A stretch of DNA of 41,247 nt, taken from NCBI GenBank assembly GCA_007988745.1, contig BJUT01000038.1:1-41247 (forward strand), given 5' to 3'. The stretch comes from Pseudoalteromonas atlantica. Lineage in GTDB: Bacteria; Pseudomonadota; Gammaproteobacteria; Enterobacterales; Alteromonadaceae. Both the position numbers and the translations under genes were made by a program. This document shows positions 25,242 to 34,475 of this stretch, one piece after another; the stretch's first letter is position 1; every line of letters begins with the position of its first letter. Below the pieces are notes generated by a model that saw only the letters and a list, made by a program, of their open reading frames with translations, did no database searches and was not told the origin of the DNA.

Positions 25242-27083
25242 CTATTTACTGGCAGCAACCCAACGTTTAATTTTTTCCTCTAAAATAGGCATCGGCAAGG
25301 CGCCATCAATCAATATTTGCGTATGAAACGCTTTAATATCAAACTTATCACCTAACTCTTTTTTAGAGTAGTCACGTAATTGTTGAATTTTAAATTGCCC
25401 CAATTTGTACGACAGTGCTTGGCCAGGCCATGCAATATAACGCTCAACTTCTGCTATCACATCGCTTTTAGCCATTGACGAATTTGCCAGCATGTAATCG
25501 ATACCTTGCTGTCGAGTCCAGCCTTTTGCATGAAAGCCAGTATCAAGCACTAAGCGCATTGCTCTAAGTTGCTCATCGGCCAAACGCCCATACCACATAT
25601 AAGGGTCGGTAAATAAGCCCAGCTCTTTTCCTAGGCTTTCTGCGTACAACGCCCAGCCCTCTGCAAATACCGTGTAGCCGCCAAACTTTCTAAAATCTGG
25701 AAGGCCATCTATTTCTTGCTGTAAAGCAATTTGAAAGTGGTGACCTGGCGCGGCTTCGTGAATAGAGAGCGTTTCTAATAAAAATTTTGGCTGCGCTTTT
25801 AAGTTATAAGTATTGATGTAAAAAATACCTGGGCGAGAGCCATCAGGTGCCGGCGCTGCATAAGATGCACCCGCTGCAGATTGCGCTCGGTAAGGTTCAA
25901 CCGCTTTTACAACATAAGGGGCTTTAGGCGCAACATCGAACAGTAAAGGGACGCGCGCATCTATTTTTTGTTTTATATCTTCATACGCTGCAATTAATGC
26001 CTCTGGCGTATCGTAATAAAATTGGTCCGAATCACGTAAGTGCTGAAAAAATTCATCCAAAGTGCCGTTAAAACCTACCTCGTGTTTTACTTTTTTCATC
26101 TGACTTAAAATACGCGAAACTTCACTTAAACCAATCTCATGTATTTCATCTGCAGAAAGGCTCAACGTGGTATTTTTTTTAATTTGATATTCATACCAAG
26201 CTTTACCATTAGGCAAGTCACTATAACCTACCGTTTCTCGGCTTTGAGGAATGTATTGATTGGCTAAAAAGTCGCTCATACTTTTATATGCAGGCACTAA
26301 TTGCTGCATAATAAGTGCTTTATATTGCGCCGTTATTTGCTGCTTTTGCTGTGCAGTAAATGAGGCTGGTAAGTTTTTAATTGGCCCCCAAAATAACGAA
26401 TCCTCTGCATTTTTAACCACATGCGCAGCAAATTGTGGCTGAAGCTTTTTAGCTAATGGTTTTGGTAAGGTAATGCCCGCTTTAGTCCCCTTCGCCATCG
26501 CGCGCTCTACACTGCTGAGCCAGGAAATAAAGCCTTTGCTTCGTTTTATAAAATTATTGTAATCTTCTACGGTGTTAAATGGCTGCGCACTTTGTCCCGA
26601 GCCAAAACCGGCAAAGGTATTATGCGCTCCCGCCATTTGGTTAATAGGCAGCATATAGCTTGGAAATTGCATTCCCTCTAAATTAAGTGCTAGGTCTCTT
26701 TGTAATATTTCATAGCTGAGTAACGCTTGCCCTGTTAACTGCGACTTATCAATAAGTGTTAAACGTTGTTGATACTTTTTGTAAAACGCGGCTTTTTTTG
26801 CCCTATTTTTTTGGGTAATAGCGGGGGTAAACTTATCATTAAATTCACTGCGACCACTATAAGTTGCATTAATAGGTTTAAAGCTGAGTAACTCGTTGTA
26901 GTACTGTGCTACAAGTACATCTAATTGCTGCTCATAAGAGAGCTCAGAAACAATAGCTGCAGGTGCGTTTGACGTGTTTAGCTGTGCACTATTGCCAGTG
27001 TTATTACTGGTTTGTGTGTTCATACAGCCACTTAAAGCAAACATAACGCCACTGGCAACTAAGGCTAATTTAATTGATTTCAT
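25242..27083 (-). CDS. DUF885 lipoprotein metallopeptidase
   Basis: The 613-residue protein has a lipobox FALSGC (Cys20), so it is a membrane-anchored periplasmic lipoprotein, and a DUF885 body. The zinc-site-like motif HEAAPGHH stands at about 442-449, followed by GYTVFAEGWALYAESLG with the further acidic ligand. DUF885 proteins resemble gluzincin carboxypeptidases and are probably peptidases. I chose the ATG at 27083, which has AAGGATT at the right distance. An in-frame GTG at 27107 has no such site. It is divergent from an exported amidohydrolase gene, which may share the promoter region and a role in scavenging peptides. Confidence 0.9.
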   Translation of the reverse strand: MKSIKLALVASGVMFALSGCMNTQTSNNTGNSAQLNTSNAPAAIVSELSYEQQLDVLVAQYYNELLSFKPINATYSGRSEFNDKFTPAITQKNRAKKAAFYKKYQQRLTLIDKSQLTGQALLSYEILQRDLALNLEGMQFPSYMLPINQMAGAHNTFAGFGSGQSAQPFNTVEDYNNFIKRSKGFISWLSSVERAMAKGTKAGITLPKPLAKKLQPQFAAHVVKNAEDSLFWGPIKNLPASFTAQQKQQITAQYKALIMQQLVPAYKSMSDFLANQYIPQSRETVGYSDLPNGKAWYEYQIKKNTTLSLSADEIHEIGLSEVSRILSQMKKVKHEVGFNGTLDEFFQHLRDSDQFYYDTPEALIAAYEDIKQKIDARVPLLFDVAPKAPYVVKAVEPYRAQSAAGASYAAPAPDGSRPGIFYINTYNLKAQPKFLLETLSIHEAAPGHHFQIALQQEIDGLPDFRKFGGYTVFAEGWALYAESLGKELGLFTDPYMWYGRLADEQLRAMRLVLDTGFHAKGWTRQQGIDYMLANSSMAKSDVIAEVERYIAWPGQALSYKLGQFKIQQLRDYSKKELGDKFDIKAFHTQILIDGALPMPILEEKIKRWVAASK

Positions 27084-27235
27084 GGTAATCCTTTTTAGTA
27101 TCGTCACCCGATTATGCGCACTTAACCTGCGTTAATAAAGAAATTACGATAAGTGGCGATTAACCTATTATATTTACACTTTTATATTAGGTTGTTACAT
27201 TTCAATTAATTAAACCGCCACCAGAAGAAAAAACA

Positions 27236-28507
27236 ATGAAAAAAAAGCTACTCAGCGCCTCCGTTGCACTTATGTGTTTAGGAAGCTTTAACGCGCAAGC
27301 CCTTACTTATATATCAGCTAAAGCCATGGTAGATGTACAAACTGGCGAGGTTATTCAATCGCCGCTGATCACCATTGATAATGGGGTGATCACTGATGTT
27401 GCACAAAACAAAAAGCCGAGCATGAGCAAAAATGATCAGCATATTGATTTACCTGAGCTCACTTTAATGCCGGGCCTTATGGATATGCATGTACATTTGA
27501 CCAGCGACCCTACGGTATCTCGAAGTGAGCGTTTAAGTCAGTCGGTACCGCGCATGGCCATTAAAGCCGCGCACTTTGCTAAAAAAACATTACTTGCTGG
27601 TTTTACAACCCTCAGAAATGTAGGGGCCGAGGGCTATAGCGTGATTGCAGTGCGTGATGGTATTAACGCCGGAGATATTGTAGGCCCGCGTATTTGGGCA
27701 GCTGGCCCTTCGCTTGGGATCACAGGCGGACATTGCGATAATAACCGTTTACCACCGGAGCTAAAATACACTTCAACAGGGGTAGCCGATGGCCCATGGG
27801 CTGCACGTGTAAAAGTACGAGAAAACATAAAGTATGGCGCTAATGCCATTAAGTTTTGCGCCACGGGGGGCGTTTTTTCTAAAGGTACAAAAGTGGGTGT
27901 ACAGCAGTATTCATTTGAAGAAATGAAAGCCATTGTAGATGAAGCCCATATGCGTGATTTACCTGTAGCCGCTCACGCACATGGCACAAGTGGTATTAAA
28001 ACAGCTATAAAAGCCGGCGTAGATAGTATTGAACATGCCAGCTTTTTAGATGATGAAGCCATCGCACTTGCTAAAAAACATGGCACGTGGTTATCAATGG
28101 ACATTTATAATACAGAATACACACTGAGCTATGGTGAGCAAAATGGGGTAGATGAAGAAAACCTCAATAAAGAACGTCAAGTGTCTAAAAAGCAACGCGA
28201 CAGCTTTAACCGCGCAGTAAAAGCCGGTGTAAATATGGTATTTGGTACCGATGCTGCTATTTACCCTCATGGCGATAACGCCAAACAATTTAGCCGTATG
28301 GTTAAATTTGGCATGAGCGAACTACAAGCAATACAGGCTGCCACCATTAACAGTGCAAAGCTATTAAAAATGGATAGTAAACTGGGTCAGCTAAAAACAG
28401 GTTTTGCAGCCGACATTATTGCTGTAAAAGGTAATCCACTTAAAAATATCTCTGTGCTTGAGCGCATTCCTTTTGTTATGAAAGCAGGCGTTGTTTATAA
28501 AAAATAG
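27236..28507 (+). CDS. Exported amidohydrolase (imidazolonepropionase/prolidase-like)
   Basis: The 423-residue protein has a signal peptide (1-22, FNAQA). A metal-dependent amidohydrolase domain follows, with the first metal motif MDMHVHL near residue 82-88. The putative carboxylated lysine is in AIKFCATGG near 205, and histidines occur in AAHAHG (about 247) and SIEHASFLDD (about 265). The late aspartate is in FGTDAAIYPHG (about 338). Related exported enzymes from Alteromonas-like bacteria cleave Xaa-Pro or similar dipeptides, so dipeptidase activity is likely but not certain. It is monocistronic with its own terminator. An ATG context without strong Shine-Dalgarno sequence (AGAAGAAAAAAC) precedes it. 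Confidence 0.9.
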   Translation: MKKKLLSASVALMCLGSFNAQALTYISAKAMVDVQTGEVIQSPLITIDNGVITDVAQNKKPSMSKNDQHIDLPELTLMPGLMDMHVHLTSDPTVSRSERLSQSVPRMAIKAAHFAKKTLLAGFTTLRNVGAEGYSVIAVRDGINAGDIVGPRIWAAGPSLGITGGHCDNNRLPPELKYTSTGVADGPWAARVKVRENIKYGANAIKFCATGGVFSKGTKVGVQQYSFEEMKAIVDEAHMRDLPVAAHAHGTSGIKTAIKAGVDSIEHASFLDDEAIALAKKHGTWLSMDIYNTEYTLSYGEQNGVDEENLNKERQVSKKQRDSFNRAVKAGVNMVFGTDAAIYPHGDNAKQFSRMVKFGMSELQAIQAATINSAKLLKMDSKLGQLKTGFAADIIAVKGNPLKNISVLERIPFVMKAGVVYKK

Positions 28508-28531
28508 TCATTAATTAATGTATTATTTTAC

Positions 28532-28563
28532 AAAAGCATGAAAGCTTACACTTTCATGCTTTT
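28532..28563 (+). terminator. Intrinsic terminator of the amidohydrolase gene
   Basis: AAAAGCATGAAAG (28532-28544) pairs with CTTTCATGCTTTT (28551-28563). A T tract follows. Confidence 0.88.
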
Positions 28564-28664
28564 TTATTTACCGCATTAATTTAACCTTAAATTTACTTTT
28601 TAGAACAACAACTCACCTACTACGCAATTAATTTCACTTTTTTAGAATTTTTTATTCACTTAAC

Positions 28665-28718
28665 GAATAATAACTATTACCATTCGCACACTTTATGGAA
28701 TGCGAATAATTATCAATA
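28665..28718 (+). promoter_or_regulatory. Two Fur-box candidates in front of the siderophore receptor
   Basis: Windows 28665-28685 and 28698-28718 each match 14 of the 18 specified positions of the 21-position gammaproteobacterial Fur consensus that I know. Their centres are 33 bp apart. The second overlaps the receptor start region, consistent with iron-dependent repression. Confidence 0.6.
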
Positions 28719-31135
28719 TGAAAAAGTTCAAATACTCTCTTGTTACACTTGCGTGTTTAAACGCATCATTAGCGGTTGCTGCAACAACGGCTGAAAAAGA
28801 CATTGAGCGCATCAGCGTTTACGAAAAACAAAACCAAGTTGTAATGAGCTCAGGCCTTGCAACTAAATCAGACATGTCGTTAATGGAAACACCGGCACCG
28901 GTTGTTATTATTGACCGTGAACTTATAGAGTCACAAGGTGTAGATAGCCTACAAGAACTTGTACGTAATGTAAGTGGTTTAACTCAAGCCGGTAATAACT
29001 ACGGTATAGGCGACAATTTAGTCATTCGTGGTCTTGATGCTAATTACACTTACGATGGTATGTATGGCGGTGCAGGCTTAGGTAATACATTTAACCCAAC
29101 TCGTTCACTCACTAATGTTGAGTCGGTTGAAGTACTTAAAGGACCTGCTACCGGTTTATATGGTATAGGCAGTGCTGGTGGTGTTATAAATCTGATTGAA
29201 AAAAAGCCAGAGTTTGAAGAAAAACATAAAATATCTGCCGAACTTGGCCAGTGGGATAGTTATTCACTTGCCTTTGATAGCACCAATGCGATTACCGATG
29301 ACCTAGCGTATCGCGTAATGGCTAAAACGGCCTCAAGCGATGGCTTTCGTGATTTAAAAGAAGACCGCGACGAAATTTATACCTCGCTTAAATACATACT
29401 AAGTGACAAGCAAGATATCATGCTCTCTGCTGCCTATATTAAAGACTCAATTGCAGTAGATTCTATTGGCCACCCTATTCGAATTTATAATGCAGAAACC
29501 GCCAATGGTTTAACTGCAGGTGAAGTAACTGGCGCAGATTTAGTAAATGACCCATCTGGTAATGGTGTTCAATTAACTGCGGCTCAACAAACACAATTGG
29601 CAGATTCGCTTTCATCAACCGATGGCCTTACCCCGTACGATTTTGGTACTAACGGTATTATCTCTCCTATGGCGGATGATAATGAAGGTGAAGAGCTTCG
29701 CTTTAAGCTAACCCATAATTACTTTATTACAGATGATTTATTTTTAAATCAGCAGTTACAGTACCGTAACTACACATCAAGCTTTGCTCGTCAAACTGGC
29801 GCGTTTAATTACGTGTATTCAACACGCGATGGCATTATAAATAACGACCCGCGTGCCCCGTTAGTTGAAGACGGTGTGCTTTACCCGTTTGCAGCGCGAC
29901 GCCAAGAATACCGCCAAGTCGAAGCTGATGAAAAGTCATGGCAGTATTTCTTAGATTTACGCTATGACTTTATGTTAGGCGACGTGGATAACGAATTACT
30001 GATTAATGCAAACTACGAAGACAGAGACATTCGCTTTAAACAGTACTCTATTTACGATGCAGACAAAGTTATTTACGACAGCGAAGGAAATGTACTTTAC
30101 CAAGGCACGCTGCCATATATTTATGATATGCGCTCGCCAAATTGGCCAACAGGTAGTTTTGATGACTACGACCCGCTAAAAACCAGTGACTACAATAAAA
30201 AAGTACAAGCGTGGGGCTTAGGTATTCAGCACGTAGGCTATATTACTGAGCAGCTTACAACTCGAGTTGGTGTTGCTTATAATCGCATTAAGCAAACATA
30301 TGAGCACTATGGTGTAGATGAGCGTTATAGCTCAAGCCGCGCTGAGCCAACGCCTGAAGCAAACACATCAGACAGTGGCTTAACTTATAACTTAGGCGCA
30401 ACGTATCAGCCTACTGAAAACTTTTCCGTGTTTATTAACCACGCTAAAGGCCGTACTGCCTACAGTGTATTAGGCTCAGTAGCAGGTACAGAGGCCGACC
30501 GTGAAGACTCTGAGTCTATCAGTAACGATTTAGGCTTTAGATTTAAAGCATTTGATGATCAGCTTTTAGCATCACTGGTGGTATTTGAAAGCGCGCGTAC
30601 AAACCTTGAATACACAAACCCACTGTATGAAGCCGGTGTGTCTGGACCTGATGTAGTAGAGAGCTACTACGATGGTGAAGAGCAAACCAAAGGCGTTGAA
30701 CTCGATTTAAATGCGCACTTAAACGAGCAATGGAAAGTAAATGTAAACGGCGTATACCAAGATGCCCGCGATAAATCTAATCCAAATAGCAGCAGTTACG
30801 ATACGCGCCAAAAAGGCGTACCGTATGTAACGGCAAGTACGTGGGTTACCTACTACGCCGATATGTTTAACCTACCTGAGGCTGTTAACATAAGTGGCGG
30901 TATTACTTTTGTAGATAACAGAAGCACAAACTCTAGCTCGTTTAGTATTCCTGATGGCTATGTACCAAGCTACACGGTGTACGACGCAGCAGTTTCGTAC
31001 ACCACTGATAAGTGGCACATGCAGCTTAATTTAAACAATTTATTTAATAAAAAGTACTACTCTAAAGCCATGTTTTTAGGTGGTATGCCAGGCGAAGAGC
31101 GTAATGCAAAACTAAGTTTTAGCTACACACTTTAA
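28718..31135 (+). CDS. TonB-dependent siderophore-type receptor
   Basis: The 805-residue outer-membrane receptor has a signal peptide (MKKFKYSLVT...LAVAA). A TonB-box-like RISVYEKQ and a plug domain with APVVIIDRELIESQG, LQELVRNVSGL and VEVLKGPATGLYGIGSAGGVINLIEKKPE follow. The barrel ends in LSFSYTL. The plug motif 'LKGP..LYG.G..GG.INL' is characteristic of siderophore and catechol receptors (TIGR01783-like). An in-frame ATG at 28700 would add six residues. I prefer 28718 because it gives a standard signal peptide, but neither has a clear Shine-Dalgarno sequence. Two Fur-box candidates cover the promoter, so iron regulation is likely. A terminator follows. No siderophore synthesis or reductase gene is adjacent. 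Confidence 0.92.
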   Translation: MKKFKYSLVTLACLNASLAVAATTAEKDIERISVYEKQNQVVMSSGLATKSDMSLMETPAPVVIIDRELIESQGVDSLQELVRNVSGLTQAGNNYGIGDNLVIRGLDANYTYDGMYGGAGLGNTFNPTRSLTNVESVEVLKGPATGLYGIGSAGGVINLIEKKPEFEEKHKISAELGQWDSYSLAFDSTNAITDDLAYRVMAKTASSDGFRDLKEDRDEIYTSLKYILSDKQDIMLSAAYIKDSIAVDSIGHPIRIYNAETANGLTAGEVTGADLVNDPSGNGVQLTAAQQTQLADSLSSTDGLTPYDFGTNGIISPMADDNEGEELRFKLTHNYFITDDLFLNQQLQYRNYTSSFARQTGAFNYVYSTRDGIINNDPRAPLVEDGVLYPFAARRQEYRQVEADEKSWQYFLDLRYDFMLGDVDNELLINANYEDRDIRFKQYSIYDADKVIYDSEGNVLYQGTLPYIYDMRSPNWPTGSFDDYDPLKTSDYNKKVQAWGLGIQHVGYITEQLTTRVGVAYNRIKQTYEHYGVDERYSSSRAEPTPEANTSDSGLTYNLGATYQPTENFSVFINHAKGRTAYSVLGSVAGTEADREDSESISNDLGFRFKAFDDQLLASLVVFESARTNLEYTNPLYEAGVSGPDVVESYYDGEEQTKGVELDLNAHLNEQWKVNVNGVYQDARDKSNPNSSSYDTRQKGVPYVTASTWVTYYADMFNLPEAVNISGGITFVDNRSTNSSSFSIPDGYVPSYTVYDAAVSYTTDKWHMQLNLNNLFNKKYYSKAMFLGGMPGEERNAKLSFSYTL

Positions 31136-31150
31136 TAGTTTAGATGTTTA

Positions 31151-31186
31151 AAAAGCACGGTTTTGTTTTTTCCAAACCGTGCTTTT
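31151..31186. terminator. Bidirectional terminator between receptor and adhP
   Basis: AAAAGCACGGTTT (31151-31163) pairs with AAACCGTGCTTTT (31174-31186). A/T runs on both sides serve the two convergent genes. Confidence 0.86.
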
Positions 31187-31203
31187 TTGCTGTAGCTATT
31201 TAA

Positions 31204-32214
31204 TTAAATAGTAACAACAATTCGGCCGTTAATTTCACCTTTAAGCATATCATCAAAAATTTCGTTAATATCCTCTAACCGTTTTTCTTCAATAATGGCT
31301 TTTATTTTACCTTGAGCTGCAAACTCTAAACATTCTTGTAAATCCTTACGTGTACCAACAATGGAACCGACTACCGAGACGCCATTAAGTACGGTATCAA
31401 AAATAGGTAGCGGCATATCCTCTGGAGGTAAACCGACTAATACACACTTACCACCACGGCGTACACTTTTATAAGCTTGTTCAAAACCTGGTTTAGATAC
31501 AGCGGTACACACAACCGCGTGTGCACCACCTACTTGCTCAAATATTGCTTCACTCGGTATAACATGTTTAAAATCAAGTGTTATATCGGCTCCCAACTCT
31601 TTTGCTAGAGCCAATTTAGACTCTCCCGTATCAACAGCTATAACATTAAAGCCCATAGCTTTTGCGTATTGCACGGCTAAATGACCAAGCCCACCTACAC
31701 CCACAATAGCGACCCAATTGCCCGGTTTTGCGCCTGAAACTTTTAATGCTTTATACGTAGTAACACCTGCACAAAATAATGGTGCAGCCTCAGCAAAACC
31801 TAAACCATCAGGAATTTTTATAACGTAATCGCCATGAGCTAAACAATACTCTGCATAACCACCGTCAATTGAGTAGCCTGTATTATGTTGAGATAAACAG
31901 AGGGTTTCTTTACCTTCTAAACAAAATTCACAATGTCCGCAGGCACTATAAAGCCATGGTACACCTACTCTATCACCAACTGATAAATGCTTTATGTTAC
32001 TGCCGACTTCTTCAATAATACCCACACCTTCGTGCCCGGGTACTAACGGCATTTTGGGTTTTACAGGCCAGTCGCCATGACATGCGTGTAAATCGGTGTG
32101 GCAAACACCACAAGCCGCTATTTTAACTAACACATCATTAATACCCACCTGTGGTTTAGGAAGGTCTGTTATTTGTAATTTACCTTTATACTGAGTATTT
32201 ATTGCAGCTTTCAT
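31204..32214 (-). CDS. adhP: Zinc-dependent alcohol dehydrogenase (AdhP type)
   Basis: The 336-residue medium-chain dehydrogenase oxidises primary alcohols or reduces aldehydes with NAD(H). The catalytic zinc motif [15 protein letters not shown] and [12 protein letters not shown] lie in the first 80 residues. The structural-zinc lobe is [15 protein letters not shown]. The nucleotide-binding [17 protein letters not shown] is near residues 175-190. Length and motifs match bacterial AdhP. I prefer the ATG at 32214 (MKAAINTQ) over 32220, because GGA lies at a suitable six-base spacing and AdhP proteins begin MKAA. It is divergent from a GbsR/MarR-type regulator gene that may control it. An inverted repeat lies in the shared 200-bp gap. 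Confidence 0.93.
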   Translation of the reverse strand: MKAAINTQYKGKLQITDLPKPQVGINDVLVKIAACGVCHTDLHACHGDWPVKPKMPLVPGHEGVGIIEEVGSNIKHLSVGDRVGVPWLYSACGHCEFCLEGKETLCLSQHNTGYSIDGGYAEYCLAHGDYVIKIPDGLGFAEAAPLFCAGVTTYKALKVSGAKPGNWVAIVGVGGLGHLAVQYAKAMGFNVIAVDTGESKLALAKELGADITLDFKHVIPSEAIFEQVGGAHAVVCTAVSKPGFEQAYKSVRRGGKCVLVGLPPEDMPLPIFDTVLNGVSVVGSIVGTRKDLQECLEFAAQGKIKAIIEEKRLEDINEIFDDMLKGEINGRIVVTI

Positions 32215-32264
32215 AGTCATTCCATCGCAATTGAAAAAAATAAAAAAAGGATTTATTTATGTAT

Positions 32265-32280
32265 TGTTGTGTGTACAACA
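32265..32280. promoter_or_regulatory. Inverted repeat in the adhP/regulator gap
   Basis: TGTTGT-GTGT-ACAACA lies about 50 bp upstream of adhP. This is a plausible operator for the divergently encoded MarR-fold regulator. Confidence 0.4.
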
Positions 32281-32418
32281 TACCCCAATATAGATGTGCA
32301 AATATTAATCTAAATCATACTTTAGTCTTTAAAATCGATTTATAAAGTAGCTAAAATCTTGCTATCCAAAATCAGCGTGCTAGCATTACTTTCTGAATTT
32401 ACTGAAACTTAAAAAGCT

Positions 32419-32970
32419 ATGAGTCTATCTGAAAAAAACTTAGCCTTTGTTATGCACTGTGGTGAAATGGGCAGCCGTTGGGGTTTCAATCGTACGATTG
32501 GCCAAATGTGCGGTTTACTGATCATCACCAAAGAGCCCATGACCGCAAATGAGATTGCCGATGCGCTAAGTATCTCGCGTGGCAATGTAAGCATGGGAAT
32601 TAAAGAGCTCCAGTCATGGCAATTAATTAAAGTGCATCATATCCCTGGTGATCGTAAAGAATATTACGCCCCAGCGGGTGAAATTTGGGATATGGCTAAT
32701 CGCGTATTTGAAGAGCGTAAAAAGCGTGAAATAGACCCTACCCTAAGTTTGCTGCGTGATAACCTTTTAGACGAAGCAAACAACGAAGAAGAGCGCTATG
32801 CACAAAAGCAAATGGGCGAAATCCACAACCTACTCGAAACGGTTACTAAGTGGTCTTCAGAGTTACAACGCTTAAGCCCAGAGCAGCTTAATAAGCTAAT
32901 GAAGCTTGGTTCAGGAATTGGCAAGGTTATCGATTTAAAAGATAAAATATTTAAAAAAGAACATGATTAA
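32419..32970 (+). CDS. GbsR/MarR-family transcriptional regulator
   Basis: The 183-residue protein has a winged helix-turn-helix near residues 30-85 (QMCGLLIITKEPMTANEIADALSISRGNVSMGIKELQ). A C-terminal helical part with ERYAQKQMGEIHNLLETV follows. This is the GbsR/YvaV-like branch of the MarR superfamily (COG1510), whose members often regulate osmolyte or aldehyde/alcohol genes. It is divergently transcribed from adhP with 200 bp between them. Repression of adhP is the simplest inference. A terminator at 32977-33003 follows, shared with mltB. Confidence 0.87.
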   Translation: MSLSEKNLAFVMHCGEMGSRWGFNRTIGQMCGLLIITKEPMTANEIADALSISRGNVSMGIKELQSWQLIKVHHIPGDRKEYYAPAGEIWDMANRVFEERKKREIDPTLSLLRDNLLDEANNEEERYAQKQMGEIHNLLETVTKWSSELQRLSPEQLNKLMKLGSGIGKVIDLKDKIFKKEHD

Positions 32971-32976
32971 ACAAAT

Positions 32977-33003
32977 AAAAAAAGCCGCTTAGCGGCTTTT
33001 TTT
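32977..33003. terminator. Bidirectional intrinsic terminator
   Basis: An A run, then GCCGCTTAGCGGC, then a T run. It ends the regulator gene on one strand and the mltB-like gene on the other. Confidence 0.85.
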
Positions 33004-33023
33004 ATCTCACAACAGCGTATAAA

Positions 33024-34040
33024 TTATATTTTTGGATAACCAATTCTATCTGATAGATAGCCCACGCTGGTGGCAAAGTAATATGAGCGGTTCCAGTGCA
33101 TAAACACTTTGTAGTTATCATACGCTAAGTACATACGCCCATTAATGTCATCAGGCATTACCAGTGCAGCGCGTACATCAACATTAGGTAAGTCAGACCC
33201 GTCAGCTTTGCGTACACCCAGTGCTTGCCAGTCTGCAAGCGAGCGCTCTGAGTCGTTCCAATATTCTAACCATTGCTTACGTGTTTTAGTGCCACGTTTT
33301 AGCACGTATTTACTGTCAAAATTTTCAGGTAATTTTACCTGGCGACCCCAAGTTAGTGAGTCATTCCAACCTTCTTGTTTTAAATAATTGGCAATCGATG
33401 CAAATGCATCCTCTTTGGTGGTCCAAATATCTTTACGGCCGTCGTTATTGTAATCAACAGCGTAGGCGTTAAAAGAGGTAGGCATAAACTGAGTTTGCCC
33501 CATTGCTCCAGCCCAAGAGCCTTTAAATTTATCAAGCGTAATATGGCCTGACTTTAAAATATCTAATGCTGCCCAAAGCTGGCGCTTATAAAGTGCTTCA
33601 CGACGACCATCAAAGGCAAGCGTCACTAGCGATGAAATAACATTATGGCCACCTTGTATTGTGCCAAAGTTACTTTCAAGGCCCCATAATGCCACTATAA
33701 AGCGTGCTTGTACGCCAAACTCTTTTGCAACTTGTTCAAGTACATCTTTATTTTCTGCGTAGAGTTTACGTGCACGATCTATTTTCCATTGCGGTACACG
33801 TTTTGGTAAGTAGGTTTCGAGGGTTTCTTTAACCTCTGGCTGGTTTTTATCAGCCGATACAACTTTTTCTTTGTATGAGGCAGTCGCAAATGCATCGTCT
33901 ATTAACTTGCTATCGTACCCTTTTGCAATGGCCTCTTGTTTTAAGTCACTTAAATAAGTTTGAAATTCGGCCTGCGTTTTAGCAACTACAGAGCCACTTA
34001 AACACACTGAGCATAAAATTACGGCTAACTTTTTAATCAC
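33024..34040 (-). CDS. mltB: Lytic murein transglycosylase, MltB type
   Basis: The 338-residue exported enzyme cleaves the MurNAc-GlcNAc bond of peptidoglycan to form the 1,6-anhydro product. A signal peptide (about 1-20) precedes the SLT_2 domain. The catalytic glutamate is Glu122 in WGLESNFG. Conserved signatures further on are GAMGQTQFMPTSF and DYNNDGRKDIW. There is no lipobox, unlike E. coli MltB. I choose the GTG at 34040 as start, because GGAG stands six bases before it. The frame extends to a TTG at 34046. The start region overlaps the end of the ycgL gene (stop at 34033-34035), so the two are likely co-translated. Confidence 0.92.
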   Translation of the reverse strand: MIKKLAVILCSVCLSGSVVAKTQAEFQTYLSDLKQEAIAKGYDSKLIDDAFATASYKEKVVSADKNQPEVKETLETYLPKRVPQWKIDRARKLYAENKDVLEQVAKEFGVQARFIVALWGLESNFGTIQGGHNVISSLVTLAFDGRREALYKRQLWAALDILKSGHITLDKFKGSWAGAMGQTQFMPTSFNAYAVDYNNDGRKDIWTTKEDAFASIANYLKQEGWNDSLTWGRQVKLPENFDSKYVLKRGTKTRKQWLEYWNDSERSLADWQALGVRKADGSDLPNVDVRAALVMPDDINGRMYLAYDNYKVFMHWNRSYYFATSVGYLSDRIGYPKI

Positions 34041-34320
34041 TATCAACTCCGTTTTCTTTTCGTAATTGGCTAAGTAAATTTTCTTCCGGCGGTGGAATTT
34101 GCAAATAGTAACCCTTGTCTGGGTCAGCTAACGCTGCTTTTACTGTATCAAGGTCGGCACCGCCTAAATGATCACGCTTTGCTAAATTGATAATCATTAC
34201 ATAAATAGGTTGACCAAACATAGCCAGTAAAGGTTCAGGCACTTTACTAAAATCATCTCTTTTTTCAACAAATAAGAAGGTATCCGCTTTTTTCTTACTT
34301 TTATATACCGCAGTGAGCAT
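34033..34320 (-). CDS. ycgL: YcgL domain protein (UPF0745)
   Basis: This 95-residue protein of unknown function has the YcgL pattern: AVYKSKKKADTFLFVEKRDDFSKVPEPLLAMFGQP at the N terminus and DKGYYLQIPPPEENLL near the end. YcgL is usually encoded beside minC in gammaproteobacteria, as here (divergent, 155-bp gap). It overlaps the start of the mltB-like gene by a few bases. Cytoplasmic; the role is unknown. Confidence 0.92.
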   Translation of the reverse strand: MLTAVYKSKKKADTFLFVEKRDDFSKVPEPLLAMFGQPIYVMIINLAKRDHLGGADLDTVKAALADPDKGYYLQIPPPEENLLSQLRKENGVDSD

Positions 34321-34475
34321 AATGGCCCTATTTAATCTTGCTTAACATTGCCGCACACTATAACATGAGAGTAATAATAAGTTAGAAAAATTAGATTAGA
34401 AATTTCATTAAAGGCCTTATTCAGCCTACGTTTATCTAAAATTAATTTCTAATCAGACAAATCAATTGAGCGTGT

